Positions 1 through 10,536 of a DNA stretch of 64,000 nucleotides are shown here, one piece after another. Position 1 is the first letter of the stretch, and every line of letters begins with the position of its first letter. Where the stretch lies: contig CM036771.1 of NCBI GenBank assembly GCA_020796225.1, forward strand, positions 33,492,703 through 33,556,702, in the 5' to 3' direction. The translations under genes and the position numbers were made by a program. The notes below the pieces were generated by a model. It was given only the letters and a program-made list of their open reading frames with translations, ran no database searches and had not been told where the DNA came from. This stretch comes from Arion vulgaris (Eukaryota; Mollusca; Gastropoda; Stylommatophora; Arionidae).

Positions 1-168
1 TTCCAGGACAAAATAGATATCTTCTCTTGAAAGCAAAATTAATGACCACTTACTGAATACAATTTGAAGTAAAAGAGGACATTAATTATAAATATTTAAT
101 TGTTTTACTATTTCATCTGAAACTACATTTTCTTGAACGACAACCAACATTATGAATATCTGCTGGTT

Positions 169-408
169 GCGTCTGTGCTTAGAGGTAGTGACTCGGTTTA
201 TTAACCCGACGTTCTGAGTTCGAATCACGATGCGACATTTTGGTTGCAAATTGTTCGCGTGGATATTTACAAAAGGACGATGACACCACCCGTTTAGAAA
301 GCAATGGCAAACAACTGAATGTAAAATGCCTAGAAAAATCGCAAACAGCGTTAAAAAGCTGGGGTTTCTTCGCAAAGTCCTGTAAAGGATATGCTATTAA
401 TATTTTAG
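169..408 (+). mobile_element. tRNA-headed SINE, family S1
   Basis: The 5' part has a tRNA-like layout: an A-box-like stretch (AGAGGTAGTGACTCGG) and a B-box-like stretch (GAGTTCGAATC) about 35 bases on. A body with the block CAAAGTCCTGTAAAGGATA follows. The same body recurs near 38.42 kb, 39.41 kb and, on the minus strand, 53.0 kb. It is called a SINE rather than a tRNA gene because no clover-leaf closes and the body is conserved between copies. Confidence 0.7.
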
Positions 409-589
409 AATACCTGCCAGCAAATGAAGTGGCTGGCGTTAGTCTCTCTCTCTTCTCTGAAACAAATCTGATCACGACGGGCTCCGTTTGTTGCTGCCGT
501 TTTTCTGTCCGACTCTCAGCAAATGTTTTCCAAGTTCTAAAATGACTGGTTTTGTTATGAAAAAATGAGATTTTCATCTTTTGAGGTTT

Positions 590-2220
590 TCAAACATTGT
601 ATGTTGATCTGCTGTCCTGAACATGCTTGTGTTAATGAAAGATCGGACACGTTTTCACAATGTCATCGATCGTCGGGAAGTTTAGGATGGAATTAGAGAT
701 GGTCTTCCGTATTTCAGTAACCGACTGTTGTATAAAGACGCCCAATCAAAGTGATATCACATAAATCCAGCGATTGAAGGGGTTTGGAATTTCATGAGCC
801 AAGGGAAGACTAAGAAAAAGATGGATAGACAATATCAAGACAACACTAAATAAACGCGTATACAATACAACAAGGGCGACCCATCTGGCCCTGGAAAGCA
901 AATTAAAGCTCCCACCCCTACGCTTAACGGCAAGAGTGGACAAACAATTCCTGCATTAACATGGAGAAAGACAATAGACAAGCAGAACTAGAGGAATGAT
1001 GGTTAGAATAAGCAGCACCTTTAACTAACGAGACATAAATACCATCAATATGCATACCTAGACCCTAGATATTCTGTTGCTATAGATTGATCACCAATTG
1101 GTCTGCCATGAGTAGTTTGACGTTATCTCTTCCTCTTCTTCTTTTGTCGACACACTGCTACCGGGTTGTTGCCCAGTGTCATGGTTTTCTGTTTTTGTCT
1201 TGCGCTGTTCTGATGGCTTGGGGGATTGTTATTTGTGTTCTTTGACATGATTCTGCTATGCCATCTAACCATCTTTTTCGTGGCCTTCCTCTCTTCTTCT
1301 GTTCTAATCTTCTGTTGTAGAAGACTATGTATACAGTGTAGTTTTAATGTATTCTTATTTAAGAATGCAAATTGGTCAAACCACTTCGTTCTTTGTTTCT
1401 CAATGTAATTCAAGCAAGGTTCTGTGATAACCTTCTTTCTTATGCTGATGTTGGTGACAGTTGTCTTTTCTGGTGTTGTTGGTAATTTTCGAATGCACTG
1501 CATTTCACATGTAGCTATTTTTTGTGACTGAACTTTGCTCATTGTTCATGTTTGGCTCTGGTAACACAAAGTACTCGTAGGTATGGAAATGATGTTGATC
1601 ATCTGTTGTTTAACTGTCACTGAGAGTTTTAGACGCCAAACATTGGGAAAAGCTGGTAGCTTTTAGCATTTGCTTTTTGCACTCTAGTCTCTATCTCTCT
1701 GTCTAGTCTTCCGTCTTGAGTGAATATGTTTCCTACGTATTTGAATTCTTTCACTTGTTTGATTGTAGTGCCATTAGCATGGATGTTTACTTTATTATGG
1801 TTCTTCCCATATTCCTTATTTTGGTTTTAATGTTATAATGTTCAAATCTTAGTAACCAAACACTAGAGAAATATAATATATAATTGTAACACATTTAATT
1901 GTTAGTGAGTAAATCAATGTGTCTTTGAATATAAGAGTTACAGAAGAGTCCTTCGTTTATCATGAACAGAGAAAAGAACAAATATATCTTTTCAGACAGA
2001 ACTCACAATCAAAGAAAACAGGCTGATGATACAAATTAAAAAGAAAGAATTGAGGTATGTTGGACATACAAAAACACGAAGGCTGGAGAAGAGCATCATG
2101 GAAGGAGGCATACCGGTAAAGAGAAGAACAGGACAACCACAGAGAAGATAGATTCAGGATGTAACCGATGGTTTGAACATGACGGCTGCAGAGGCGGGAC
2201 ATCTGGCCTATGAGAGATAA
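590..2220. mobile_element. cluster of decayed LINE 3' ends (outer left arm)
   Basis: Several truncated non-LTR fragments lie side by side. At 594-745 (+) an RNase H end can be read (CPEHACVNERSD, like CPGHAGVYGNERAERLA at 51.3 kb). At 750-1010 (+) and 1123-1870 (-) there are reverse-transcriptase tails with the usual CEMQCIRKL and EKQRTKWF motifs. At 1990-2220 (+) another tail reads RYVGHTKTRR, then IMEGGIPVKRRTGQP. All have mirror copies in the right arm at 21.6-22.99 kb, so they predate the inverted duplication. All are disrupted by stops. Confidence 0.7.
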
Positions 2221-2500
2221 ATTGGCTATGAGAGAGAATTGGCTTATGGAGAGAGAATTGGCCATGAGAGAAATTCGCCTATGAGAGAGAGAAATTGGAT
2301 TATGGGGAGAGAAATTGGCCTATGAGAGAAAGAAATTGACCTGTGAGAGAGAGAAATTGGCCTATGAGAGAGAGAAATTGGCCTATGAGAGAAAGAAATT
2401 GACCTGTGAGAGAAATTGGCCTATGAGAGAGAGAAATTGGCCTATGAGAGAGACATTGGCCTTTCAGAGAGACATTGGCCTATGCGAGAGAGACATTGAG
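2205..2500 (+). repeat. minisatellite, about 20-bp unit
   Basis: About 14 copies of a unit built on GGCCTATGAGAGAGAGAAATT. It starts inside the LINE 3' end, where the LINE reads HLAYER, and the LINE end resumes after it (GTGGCAAAGTTCTGCCCATGA). It appears to be an expansion of a short LINE-terminal stretch. The mirror copy is at 21290-21595. Confidence 0.85.
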
Positions 2501-2529
2501 GTGGCAAAGTTCTGCCCATGACAAGCTAT

Positions 2530-3500
2530 GTGATGATAATGAGTAAATGAAAGTAAGTTATTGAATTGATGAGCGTGATTTGAAGAAAACAAAATACGAA
2601 TCAATAGTTCATATATTTATTTGACAATATATTTATTGAAGTAATTAGTCAACACTATATAACTAACATAGTAGATACATTGACAATTAAAGTATAGTAA
2701 CAAGTGTATGTATCAGGAAAACTAAGTGAATTAATTCAACATCAGTAAGCGACTAATTTCTCAACACTATGTCACTAGCAAACTCACACAGACTAGAACA
2801 ATTCATCACTTTGAACTTCAGAATCGTTGTACACATTCAAACCAGCAGGACCGTATTCACAATTCAATGTAATTATTTCTTGTTCGTTTCTTGCAAGTAT
2901 CCACTGTAGACACAGATAGCACAAAGTTGGAATGAAGATGATTGTATTATATAAGGCTCATTTTGTGTGTTAAGATACATGTTTGTCATTTAATATCGGT
3001 GTCAGTTAGTAGATGGTTTGGTTTTCTTTGTTCCATATTTACTGTAATTCCATGTTTGTTCTTCTTCTTCTGTTATCCAGCTTCATAAATATATAAAACC
3101 ACTTGTCCTAACTGTCGGTTTGCTATGAAGATATTTATTTTATTTTCTTCTTTTGATATTGTCATAAATTGTTTTTTTTTCAATATTAATTTCTCATGAT
3201 GTGATCTATTCACATGCTATTTATTTTATTGTGATAAATTTACATTAACCTTTTCAATCAATAATTTTATTAAGGTCAGGGCGAGTTTATAATGCAATGT
3301 TTTCTGAAATAGTCATTATACTTGCTTTGTTTCATTTTAAAATATACCATCACCTTGAATATCAGATTAGAAGGCTGAAAAGGTTAAGTTGGTCTACCAA
3401 TAGTACGTGTTATTTATGAAATTTCTCTATTAAAAACTCACAACTTAATTGATTTGTGAAAATTTGACAAGATGACAAACTCTACTTATACAGAATGAAG
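2530..3500. other. gene-free 3' flank of unit L
   Basis: AT-rich and without a supportable ORF. It matches the right arm at 19.66-21.25 kb in inverse order. Its outer part resembles the 3' flanks of units M (24.84-25.0 kb) and N (39.86-40.05 kb), all with a (T)ATTTGTTTGNCA...TATTTATTGAA...TAATT pattern. This suggests that whole units, flanks included, were duplicated. Confidence 0.5.
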
Positions 3501-3506
3501 AAATTG

Positions 3507-3636
3507 TCAAATAAACACATTACATTGTCGACATATTGTCGTTAAAGACAGTAGTCATTGTTTTACTGTGCTAATAAACACATTACATTGTCGACATTTG
3601 TCGTTAAAGACAGTAGTCATTGTTTTATGTGTTAAT
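3507..3636. repeat. two-copy direct repeat, about 72-bp unit
   Basis: The stretch AATAAACACATTACATTGTC...CAGTAGTCATTGTTTTA occurs twice in a row at the 3' end of unit L. The right arm has only one version (19.60-19.65 kb). There the polyadenylation-like AATAAA is intact, while the L copy nearest the coding end reads CATAAA on the minus strand. Confidence 0.75.
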
Positions 3637-3637
3637 T

Positions 3638-5420
3638 CTAGTAGTTTTGATTTTCTAATTCGTTAACCCTTGGTCTACCTTGTTCATTAAAGTTCAGCCT
3701 GATACTGATATTGTTCGTTACTGATTCACCTGTTTCCTTCCTATTCCCGTTGTTTCTAATAGCGTATGTCGATGTTTGAACTTCTTCGCATACGTTCCCT
3801 CTGTCTATCAATTCTGAAGTCGATGGTCGATGTTGTTCCCTAACGTTCTCTCTGTCTCTCAAATATGAAGTCTATTGTCGATCTTGTTCCCTATTATTCT
3901 CTCTATCTCTCAATTCTGACTTCGATTGTCGATCTTGTTCCCTATTATTCTCTCTATCTCTCATTTCAAAAATAGAAGGTCGACCGTATTTTCTAACGTT
4001 CTCCCTGCTTCTCCATTCTGAAATCGATTGTCGTTCTTGTTCCATAACATTCTCCTTGTCTCTCCGTTCTGAAGTCGATTGTCGATCTTGTTCCCTGTTG
4101 TTATCCATGTTTCTCCATTCTGAATTCGATTGTCGATCTTGCTCCTATCGTTCTTCTGTTGTCTCTCAATTCTGAATTCGATTGTCGATCTTGTTCCCTA
4201 ACATTCTCTCTGACTCTCAATTCTGACTTGGATTGTCGATCATGCTCCCTATCGTTCTCTTTTTCTCTAAATTGTGAATTCGATTGTCGATCTTGTTCCC
4301 GATCGTTCTCTCGGACTCTCAGTTCGGAATTCGATTGTCGATCTTGCTCTCTTTCGTTCTCTCTGTCTCTAAATTGTGAATTCGATTGTCGATCTTGTTC
4401 CCTAACATTCTCTCTGACTCTCAATTCTGACTTCGATTGTCGATCTTGCTCCCTGACATTCTCTCTGACTCTCAATTCTGACTTCGATTGTCGATCTTGC
4501 TCCCTATCGTTCTCTCTGTCTCTAAATTGTGAATTCGATTGTCGATCTTGCTCCCTATCGTTCTCTCTGTCTCTCAATTCTGACTTCGATTGTCGATCTT
4601 GTTCCCTATTGTTCTCTCTGTCTCTCATTTGGAAAATAGAAGGTCGACCGTATTTTCTAACGTTCTCCCTGCTTCTCCTGTCTGAAATCAATTGTCGTTC
4701 TTGTTCCATAACATTCTCTCTGTCTATCCGTTCTGAATTCGATGGTCGATATTGTTTCCTATTGTTATCCCTGTTTCTCCATTCTGAATTCGATTGTCGA
4801 TCTTGCTCCCTAGCGTTTTCTCGGACTCTCAATTCGAAATTCGATTGTCGATCTTGGTCCATATCGTTCTTTATGTCTCTGAATTCTGACTTCGATTGTC
4901 GATCTTGTTCCCTAACATTCTCTCTGTCTCTCAATTCTGACTTCGATTGTCGTTCGTGTTCCCTATTGTTATCTTTGTTGATCCATTCTGAATTCGATTG
5001 TCGATCTTGCTCCCTTTCGTTCTCTCTGTCTCTCAATTTCGAATTCGATTGTCGATCTTGTTCCCTATCGTTCTCTCGGACTCTCAATTCAGAATTCCAT
5101 TGTCGATCTTGCTCCCTATCATTCTCTCTGTCTCTCAAGTGGAAAATAGAATGTCGACCATATTTTATAATGTTCTCCCTGCTTATCAATTCTGAAGATG
5201 GTCGATCTTCTCCTATCGATCTCTCTGTCTCTCAAATATGTAGTCAATGTTCGATCTTGTTTTCTATCGTTCTCTCTGTCTCTCAATTCGGAATGCGATT
5301 GTCGATCGTGTTCCCTATCGCGCTCTCTCTCTCTCAATTCTGAAGTCGATTGTCGATCTTGTTCCCTATCGTTCTCTCTATCTCTCAGTTCTGAAGTCGA
5401 TGTCCTACGTGAATCCCTCG
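3638..5420 (-). repeat. 51-bp coding tandem array of unit L (17-residue repeat)
   Basis: About 30 to 35 units of 51 bp coding LRDRENDREQDRQSNSE and variants, with an occasional GRPSIF variant unit (ENVRKYGRPSIF...). The minus-strand reading is broken into three open stretches (5189-4101, 4108-3872, 3862-3638) by small indels near 5.2 kb and 4.14 kb and by a CAA-TAG stop near 3.87 kb. The same CAA-TAG occurs at the homologous place in unit R (about 19.37 kb). The product is rich in Arg, Asp, Glu, Gln and Ser, has no Cys and is predicted to be disordered or weakly helical. Open frames on the plus strand over this stretch are a by-product of the repeat. Confidence 0.85.
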
Positions 5421-5543
5421 AGTTCTCGTCATTTCGAAGTAGAAAACCAGTTAAGGTTGCATAAACTTCCTCTGGACGTCCGTACAAGTCTTCTGGAATC
5501 ACCTGATCGTTATCAATCACAGCAGTGATGGCAATTTTCTCAC
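5119..5543 (-). CDS. unit L exon 3: C1q A/C fusion remnant followed by charged repeats (frameshifted)
   Basis: Third exon of unit L. It starts after a TTTCAG acceptor, in phase 1 with the signal exon at 8350-8407. The first 18 or so residues (EKIAITAVIDNDQVIPED) match C1q exon A of unit N. The next 20 (LYGRPEEVYATLTGFLLRN) match the end of C1q exon C (LFGRPDEIYTSFTGFLV). The middle of the C1q fold, including all of exon B, is absent, so a normal ten-strand jelly roll cannot form. The 17-residue repeats begin after about residue 50 of the exon. The frame fails near 5.21 kb, where a unit has lost about two bases, and ends at 5119. The array continues open in another frame. This could be a consensus error in a repeat or real decay. 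A secreted product is inferred from the leader. Confidence 0.7.
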
Positions 5544-5769
5544 CTGAAATATATGCAGAAATAACAAAAGTAATAAAACATTTCCAGTAAACTTTCAGCA
5601 TCAGTGTCCTCTTCAGGAACAAAAACAGAGACTAAAAATGTGGTAACACGGGGCATACATTGACGGAATGTCATTACAGCCATCCTTCAATACAGAGACT
5701 ACACAAGATTGATTGATTGATTGATTGACGTAACATTTATGTGAAAGATCTTAACTCTTAGTAAAAGTA

Positions 5770-6050
5770 AAAAGTAAAGGAACCCTTTCATACCTCGTGG
5801 TATATAGGGCAATACAGTGTTAGGCCTGTATTTTTCATTGACCGTCGGCACACGATGGGTGATGTGGTCAGCATCACGACGTCCGCCTTTACTTTCCCAA
5901 AGCATGCCTGGTACCCAGTTGAGGCTGGGTCGACCTGAGAGCCGTCGCGGTCGGGAAAAAATTCCACGCGCACTGCGGGCGTTGAACCCAGCCCACCAGC
6001 CTTGACAAGCGAGTTCACAAACAACTACGCTACCGCGGCTCCTAACTCTT
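5770..6050 (-). mobile_element. tRNA-headed SINE, family S3
   Basis: On the minus strand it begins GGAGCCGCGGTAGCGTAGTT (A-box-like) and has GGGTTCAACGCC (B-box-like) about 55 bases later. It ends with CCTATATACCACGAGGTAT. It is markedly more GC-rich than its surroundings. A decayed piece of the same family is at 8575-8640. A (GATT)n microsatellite lies beside it at 5708-5730 and is mirrored near 16.01 kb. Confidence 0.65.
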
Positions 6051-6097
6051 AGTGTACCAGGGCAAAAGCTATGTATTTACAAGCCATTTATTGTTAT

Positions 6098-6355
6098 AAT
6101 TCTTCTTCTTTGAATGCTCCATATGGACCACTTGTTAACCACTTTTTGTGTTTTGTTGTCTTCTAAGCCTAAGTGCGATTGTATGTTGTATCAGTTATGC
6201 ACCTAAATAAAAGCCAGAACGTCTGATTTCTGTGACGATTTTTATTTACTATGGTAGCTTCACTAAGCCCCTATCGTAGTCGCATCTTACGACATGCCTT
6301 GTAGGTGGCAGTGTTACTATTCTTTGCTCATCGTGCAGGCCCCGGTAATACACGG
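6098..6355 (-). mobile_element. SINE, family S4 (shared TCGTAAGAGGCGACT domain)
   Basis: Minus-strand copy of a repeat found many times in the window. From its 3' end it shows (GAA)n, GAGCGTTCGAAG, TGGTCGATATGGAGC, CTAGTAAATAAAAA and the central block TGTCGTAAGAGGCGACTGATG. The 5' end GCCCGTGTGTGGTTCCGGG resembles a tRNA-derived head. Left-arm only. Confidence 0.7.
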
Positions 6356-6399
6356 AAAGTTTTTTAGAATATAACACTCACCTTTAGTGTGGCTCCTGG

Positions 6400-7040
6400 T
6401 ACCATCTAGTGGGGTATTTGGTCAACACGGAGTTAAGTAAATATCGTTTATTGGTTATTGCTTAATGAACTGGCATTCAAGCACTTCGGGCAGGCCCACA
6501 GGGGCTCAGTCTCCCTTAGCAGATTTTGAAGGGTAGACATACTAATGGTTTATATGGCTCGCTGGTTGAACACACTTCTCGCTCTGTCCCTCAAGCAACC
6601 AACTCTACTACGTGTAACGTGTAATATCAAATTCCCTAAGTTTCTCTATTGATTTAACGTCAATTTTAGTATCCTCATCCAACAGTAGGTAGCAAGAGAC
6701 CTACGAACTTCCTCCTTATCCATCCTGAACTCCCCAACAATCGATGTATTCGATGCCAGCATGTCCACTCTCTCGCCTGCATATGTAACTATAGTATACC
6801 ACAGAAAAAGGTAAATTTATCAAATCACTAAACACATAATTTCGATGCAGGATAATTTATGACATCTCAAAAATAGTTAAATTTGTTGTCACTATGGGAT
6901 TCAGTAACGAAGTTTCCTGAGAGAGGCAAGAGGTATCGGTCCCATTTCTATGGATGAGATTGAGCGAGTTGCCTAGGATAGAGCGGTATAGAGAAGTTAC
7001 TTGCAGACCCTGTGTAACTTATAACGGTACGAGAGTAATT
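6400..7040 (-). mobile_element. LINE remnants in intron 2 of unit L
   Basis: 6420-6800 is an antisense decayed copy of the RNase H end of the LINE at 50.6-51.65 kb, ending in the GGGAGACTGAGCCCC and TAACCAATAACC tail. 6890-7030 (+) is another LINE tail, readable as VA.DRAV followed by an aromatic Arg-Ser-Tyr stretch. The first has its mirror at 15.46-15.99 kb in the right arm, so it was present before the duplication. Confidence 0.6.
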
Positions 7041-7205
7041 ATTAATATTAATTAATGGGATTTAGTATGTATTGTATATTATTACACATGTTATTAAATC
7101 TGGTTATTAATTGTCTTATTGACAGGTCACAAAATAAGACATTCAAACATACGACATCACTCCAGAAAGTTATCAAGTAGAAGTATTTAGATAGCATCAA
7201 TGTTT

Positions 7206-7400
7206 GAAAGAATAGTACCACTGAAACCTGCAAGGTATGTCGTCAGAGGCGACTGATGAACGATCTAGGGAAGTACTCTAGTAAATAAAAAGCATTGCAG
7301 AAATAGGATGTGCTGACCTACTTCTATGCTCATAACTGACACAACGTAGATAGCTCCTAGGCTCAGGTTATATACAAATCACAAAGAGTAGTTAACAAGT
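7206..7400 (+). mobile_element. SINE, family S4, partial copy
   Basis: Plus-strand partial copy containing the central block TGTCGTCAGAGGCGACTGATG, CTAGTAAATAAAAAGCATTG and ATACAAATCACAAAGAGTAG. The tRNA-like head and the usual (GAA)n tail are missing or decayed. Confidence 0.65.
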
Positions 7401-7694
7401 GGTAGGCGCTGGTTGAATCCGAACACACCACCGAAGGATAGCACCAGAGCTCCAAATGGTACTGAAGGTTGTGAACGTGCACCCGTTCTTGGTGTTTGGC
7501 TGTTTATATATCACATTATACTGATAAAAACGGCCGTAAAAAAACGATCGAGAGAAGAAGAAAGAAGAAGTAATTTGCAATAGCCATCTGATAAAATTTT
7601 GCAAGTTAAAAATAGTACACAATCAGTACAAAACATAGGCACTCTTTTACGTAATTTGTTAATGAAACAAATGACTGCGCTGGCTGCGGTACTT

Positions 7695-8286
7695 GGTACT
7701 TAATGTGTTAAAGTAAGTTTACTTCCATCAATTATCACTTGGTACTTATGTGTTAAAGTAAGTTTACTTCTATCAATTATCACTTGGTACTTATGTGTTA
7801 AAGTAAGTTTACTTCCATCAATTATCACTTGGTACTTATGTGTTAAAGTAAGTTTACTTCCATCAATTATCACTTGGTACTTAATGTGTTAAAGTAAGTT
7901 TACTTCCATCAATTATCACTTGGTACTTAATGTGTTAAAGTAAGTTTACTTCCATCAATTATCACTTGGTACTTAATGTGTTAAAGTAAGTTTACTTCTA
8001 TCAATTATCACTTGGTACTTAATGTGTTAAAGTAAGTTTACTTCCATCAATTATCACTTGGTACTTATGTGTTAAAGTAAGTTTACTTCCATCAATTATC
8101 ACTTGGTACTTAATGTGTTAAAGTAAGTTTACTTCTATCAATTATCACTTGGTACTTATGTGTTAAAGTAAGTTTACTTCCATCAATTATCACTTGGTAC
8201 TTAATGTGTTAAAGTAAGTTTACTTCTATCAATTATCACTTGGTACTTAATGTGTTAAAGTAAGTTTACTTCTATCAATTATCACT
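7695..8286. repeat. minisatellite, 45/46-bp unit, about 13 copies
   Basis: Near-identical head-to-tail units of the form ACTTGGTACTTATGTGTTAA...CCATCAATTATC, varying mainly in TTATG/TTAATG and CCATC/CTATC. The homologous place in the right arm (14764-14810) has one unit, so the array grew after the palindrome formed. No spacers lie between units, so this is not a CRISPR array. Confidence 0.95.
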
Positions 8287-8349
8287 CACGACCTTTTCTT
8301 AAAAAATGCTTCTCATAGCTTAAATTATTATTCAAGGTAAGCTACTTAC

Positions 8350-8419
8350 ATGTAATCTGTCCGATCAATACGAACAAAACAGCTCCGAAAGCTGCTAGCC
8401 ACAACATGATGATGGTTTA
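8350..8419 (-). CDS. unit L exon 2: signal-peptide exon
   Basis: The exon follows a CTTTTGCAG acceptor. ATG is at 8407-8405 after 12 nt of leader. It codes 19 residues (MLWLAAFGAVLFVLIGQIT): a short hydrophobic core typical of a secretory signal peptide, ending in phase 1 at an ACAT|GTAAGTAG donor (8350). Joining to exon 3 gives a Cys codon and then EKIAITAV. In unit R the equivalent split codon is Ser. The ATG is chosen because it is the only one in frame and is conserved in all four leader exons of the window. Confidence 0.8.
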
Positions 8420-8789
8420 CTGCAAAAGAACACATAATATATCACATCGTTTACCCAGTGCATATATATTGTAGAAACATGTTTCTTCATGTAGATTTGA
8501 ATATGTGTGAATGGTTTAATGGCGCTTCTCAATATAATGAATGATATTGTGCATGTTAACAATGATGGTCACAGTGTTTTTCCTGGTACCCAATTGAGCC
8601 TGGATCAGCTTGAGAACCGTTGAGGCCAAAAAAGTATTCTAGTTTACCCGATACTGACATTTAAAAAAGAAGAATGTGAGTGTATTGATTGCCGCGTTTG
8701 ATATTATTTCTAAACATTGTAATAACAAAATTGTCTTGATCTTAAAACATCTTGTTACTTAAGTAAGCATACACTATACTCAATACGAA

Positions 8790-9235
8790 GTCAATTCGTA
8801 AAGTCCAATCAGGAATGGTGAGACGAAACTTGGTGGAGGTACAGTACAGACAGTGATCAGAGGAATCACCTTCATTTTTGTTTCTGGACAATCAAAAGGC
8901 AGGGATAATGAACGAGCTGATAGATTGGCTAGCTTGGCGACAGTATAAGAGGAGCTGTCTTAGATCGAAATGCCGTTGAGATAATCTTTCCGAGCAGAGG
9001 AGTTTCAGGAGCTGTGAATCCCACTCGCTGACCAGATTCAGAGAGATTTGGTGTCAATATTGGTGAAGCCCGAAATGATCGACATACCAAATATGCAAAG
9101 AGATTGACTAATCAACATCGAACTGGCGTGTTGGGCTGCTGGGCGCTGCTGGATTTGTTGAGGCAGAGATGGGAGCTCATATGAACGTGTCCGAAGTGTT
9201 ATGATGAGTCTTCATATAACTGAAAACCCGATACA
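8790..9235 (+). mobile_element. LINE 3' end in intron 1 of unit L
   Basis: Decayed RNase H and C-terminal region of the LINE family whose best copy is at 10974-11525. NERADRLASLAT-like residues and the terminal CPKCYDESSYN can be read. The mirrored copy is at 12450-12760 in the right arm, so the insertion predates the duplication. Confidence 0.65.
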
Positions 9236-9292
9236 CAATGTTAATGTTGATGTTAATAACAACATATTTCTCTTATATAACATTTTACTTAC

Positions 9293-9346
9293 CAAGTATT
9301 CTTGTAGAAGTTACTGTAAATAATGAAGAAATGTATCGCTTTTATA
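9293..9346 (-). promoter_or_regulatory. unit L promoter (TATA) and 5' UTR exon 1
   Basis: The minus strand reads TATAAAAG at 9346-9339, then ATACATTTCTTCATTATTTA, then an untranslated exon ending ACTTCTACAAGAATACTTG at a GTAAGT donor (9292). By spacing from the TATA box the start of transcription is near 9316, giving a 5' exon of only about 24 nt. The same arrangement is at 12350-12403, 33667-33720 and 62320-62372. Confidence 0.75.
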
Positions 9347-9504
9347 TGTTTTATATGGTCGATTTAGCTAATTAATTTGCCCTTGATAATATTCTTGGTC
9401 TATAGTGTTTTACAATACATCTTTAATATTTGAGATAATTGTGGTGAACACGCTGTTTGTTTCAAGGCAATAATTATCTTTGCCCTCTGGAAATTCGATT
9501 CTAA

Positions 9505-9620
9505 CCTTGTACAAGAATGTGCATGTACTAGATGAAATATGTTAACCTTGTACAAGAATGTGTATGTACTAGATGAAATATGTTAACCTTGTACAAGAAT
9601 GTACTAGATGAAATATGTTT
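9505..9620. repeat. minisatellite, about 41-bp unit, three copies
   Basis: ACCTTGTACAAGAATGTG...ATGAAATATGTTA is repeated three times upstream of the unit L promoter. The homologous right-arm place (12145-12195) holds one copy. The third unit is shorter by an internal loss. Confidence 0.85.
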
Positions 9621-9779
9621 GATGTTTAGAATTATAATATACATAATTATTAAACGCTTTCTCCTTGCAGTCATTCGATATATTCATTTGATTTAACATA
9701 ATTCAGGCGTATTTGTTTACGATGTACATAAGATTAGTCAGAGATAAGTTATATAGAAAAGAGCTTAAAGGGTCATACT

Positions 9780-10310
9780 ACTGAAAGTTGGGTCATTATA
9801 GCTTATAGATATCAATTTTTCAAATTCATCATATTATGTTAGTATTGCATCTCTACAATCAAATTATGCAAAGAGTTTTTATTTATGATCCCAAAAAATG
9901 CTTCAAAATTATTTTTGAACAGCCCTACCCTCTAAAAATTCGATATAGAAAATGTCTACAATTGTCTTTCTTTTGTCCCTAGATACAGTGTATGGCATTC
10001 AATTAACCCAATCGAGTCATGTATCATTGTAAAGCTTGATCTGAGTACTAACATATATATTAGATTTAATTAGGCTAGGCAATGACTGTATGCTGTAACG
10101 GACTATTTCCCTGACACTTTAGACTAAATTCACATTACATTTTTAAAACACAGTTTTCTCCCATTTGTAAATTTCGTTAACGTGGGTAATGTACGTTTTC
10201 CACCATGAAAGAAATCCTCAAGATAGCAATATGAGATTTGACCCTGACATATATATATTAATATTGAAACCCTTAGACAACAGAAAATGCACCTTTCTCT
10301 AACAAATAAA
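9780..10310. other. left-arm-only upstream stretch, no feature seen
   Basis: About 530 bp without a right-arm match, lying between the two conserved upstream blocks of unit L. AT-rich, with no ORF, no recognised repeat and no clear target-site duplication. Either an insertion in L or a deletion in R. Confidence 0.4.
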
Positions 10311-10399
10311 TTAGGTATTCAATAACATTTATTAACATTTAATTTTAACCTTGAACAATATGTGTTTTATTGTTGGTTTTCTGCTTAGTTACTTAGATA

Positions 10400-10532
10400 A
10401 GCAAACATTCAAGGAATTGCATCATATATGTCACGAGATGTCCACGTCTTGATGACGTTATGCAAATGAACACAGTTATACCAGCCAAAACTGTTCTCAT
10501 GTAGACACCAGATGTACAAGAAATAGAGGACG
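10400..10532 (-). promoter_or_regulatory. conserved distal upstream block of the leader units
   Basis: A block about 1.1-1.2 kb upstream of the unit L promoter, marked by GCATCATATATGTCACGAGATG and TTATACCAGCCAAAACTGTT. It recurs in the same orientation relative to the promoter in unit R (11740-11870), M (34835-34940) and N (63160-63262). Enhancer function is not shown; it could be duplicated flank. Confidence 0.45.
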
Positions 10533-10536
10533 ACGT

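Larger units (their letters stand above)
579..10532. repeat. left arm of a large imperfect inverted repeat
   Basis: Read on the minus strand, this arm matches 11738-22990 in order: the distal upstream block, TATA promoter and 5' UTR exon, signal-peptide exon, intron LINE remnants, repeat-coding exon, 3' flank, about 20-bp minisatellite and outer LINE remnants. The signal exons differ at roughly one base in eight, so the duplication is old rather than an assembly mirror. Indels break the match: a 13-unit minisatellite, extra SINEs and about 540 bp at 9780-10310 are left-arm only. About 1.2 kb of SINE and LINE sequence separates the arms. Confidence 0.85.

Noticed and set aside
2315..2521. Small protein with MAYERKKLTCERE repeats
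   Set aside because: A by-product of the 20-bp minisatellite inside a LINE end. No start context, leader or conservation in the mirror copy.
4159..5343. Long plus-strand open frames over the unit L array (FDCRSCSLSFSLSLNSE repeats) and the minus-strand ones over the unit R array
   Set aside because: They are antisense readings of a 51-bp repeat whose length keeps every frame open. The sense strand is fixed by the leader, splice sites and C1q residues.
5488..5543. Reading the L/R fusion as a normal C1q exon A with a missed downstream exon B
   Set aside because: The A-type residues run directly into exon C residues in the same exon with no splice donor at the junction, and no B-like sequence was seen in the flanking introns.
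7695..8286. CRISPR-like direct repeats
   Set aside because: The units are contiguous with no unique spacers and lie in an intron of a eukaryotic gene. The same applies to 37041-37645 and 45400-45640.
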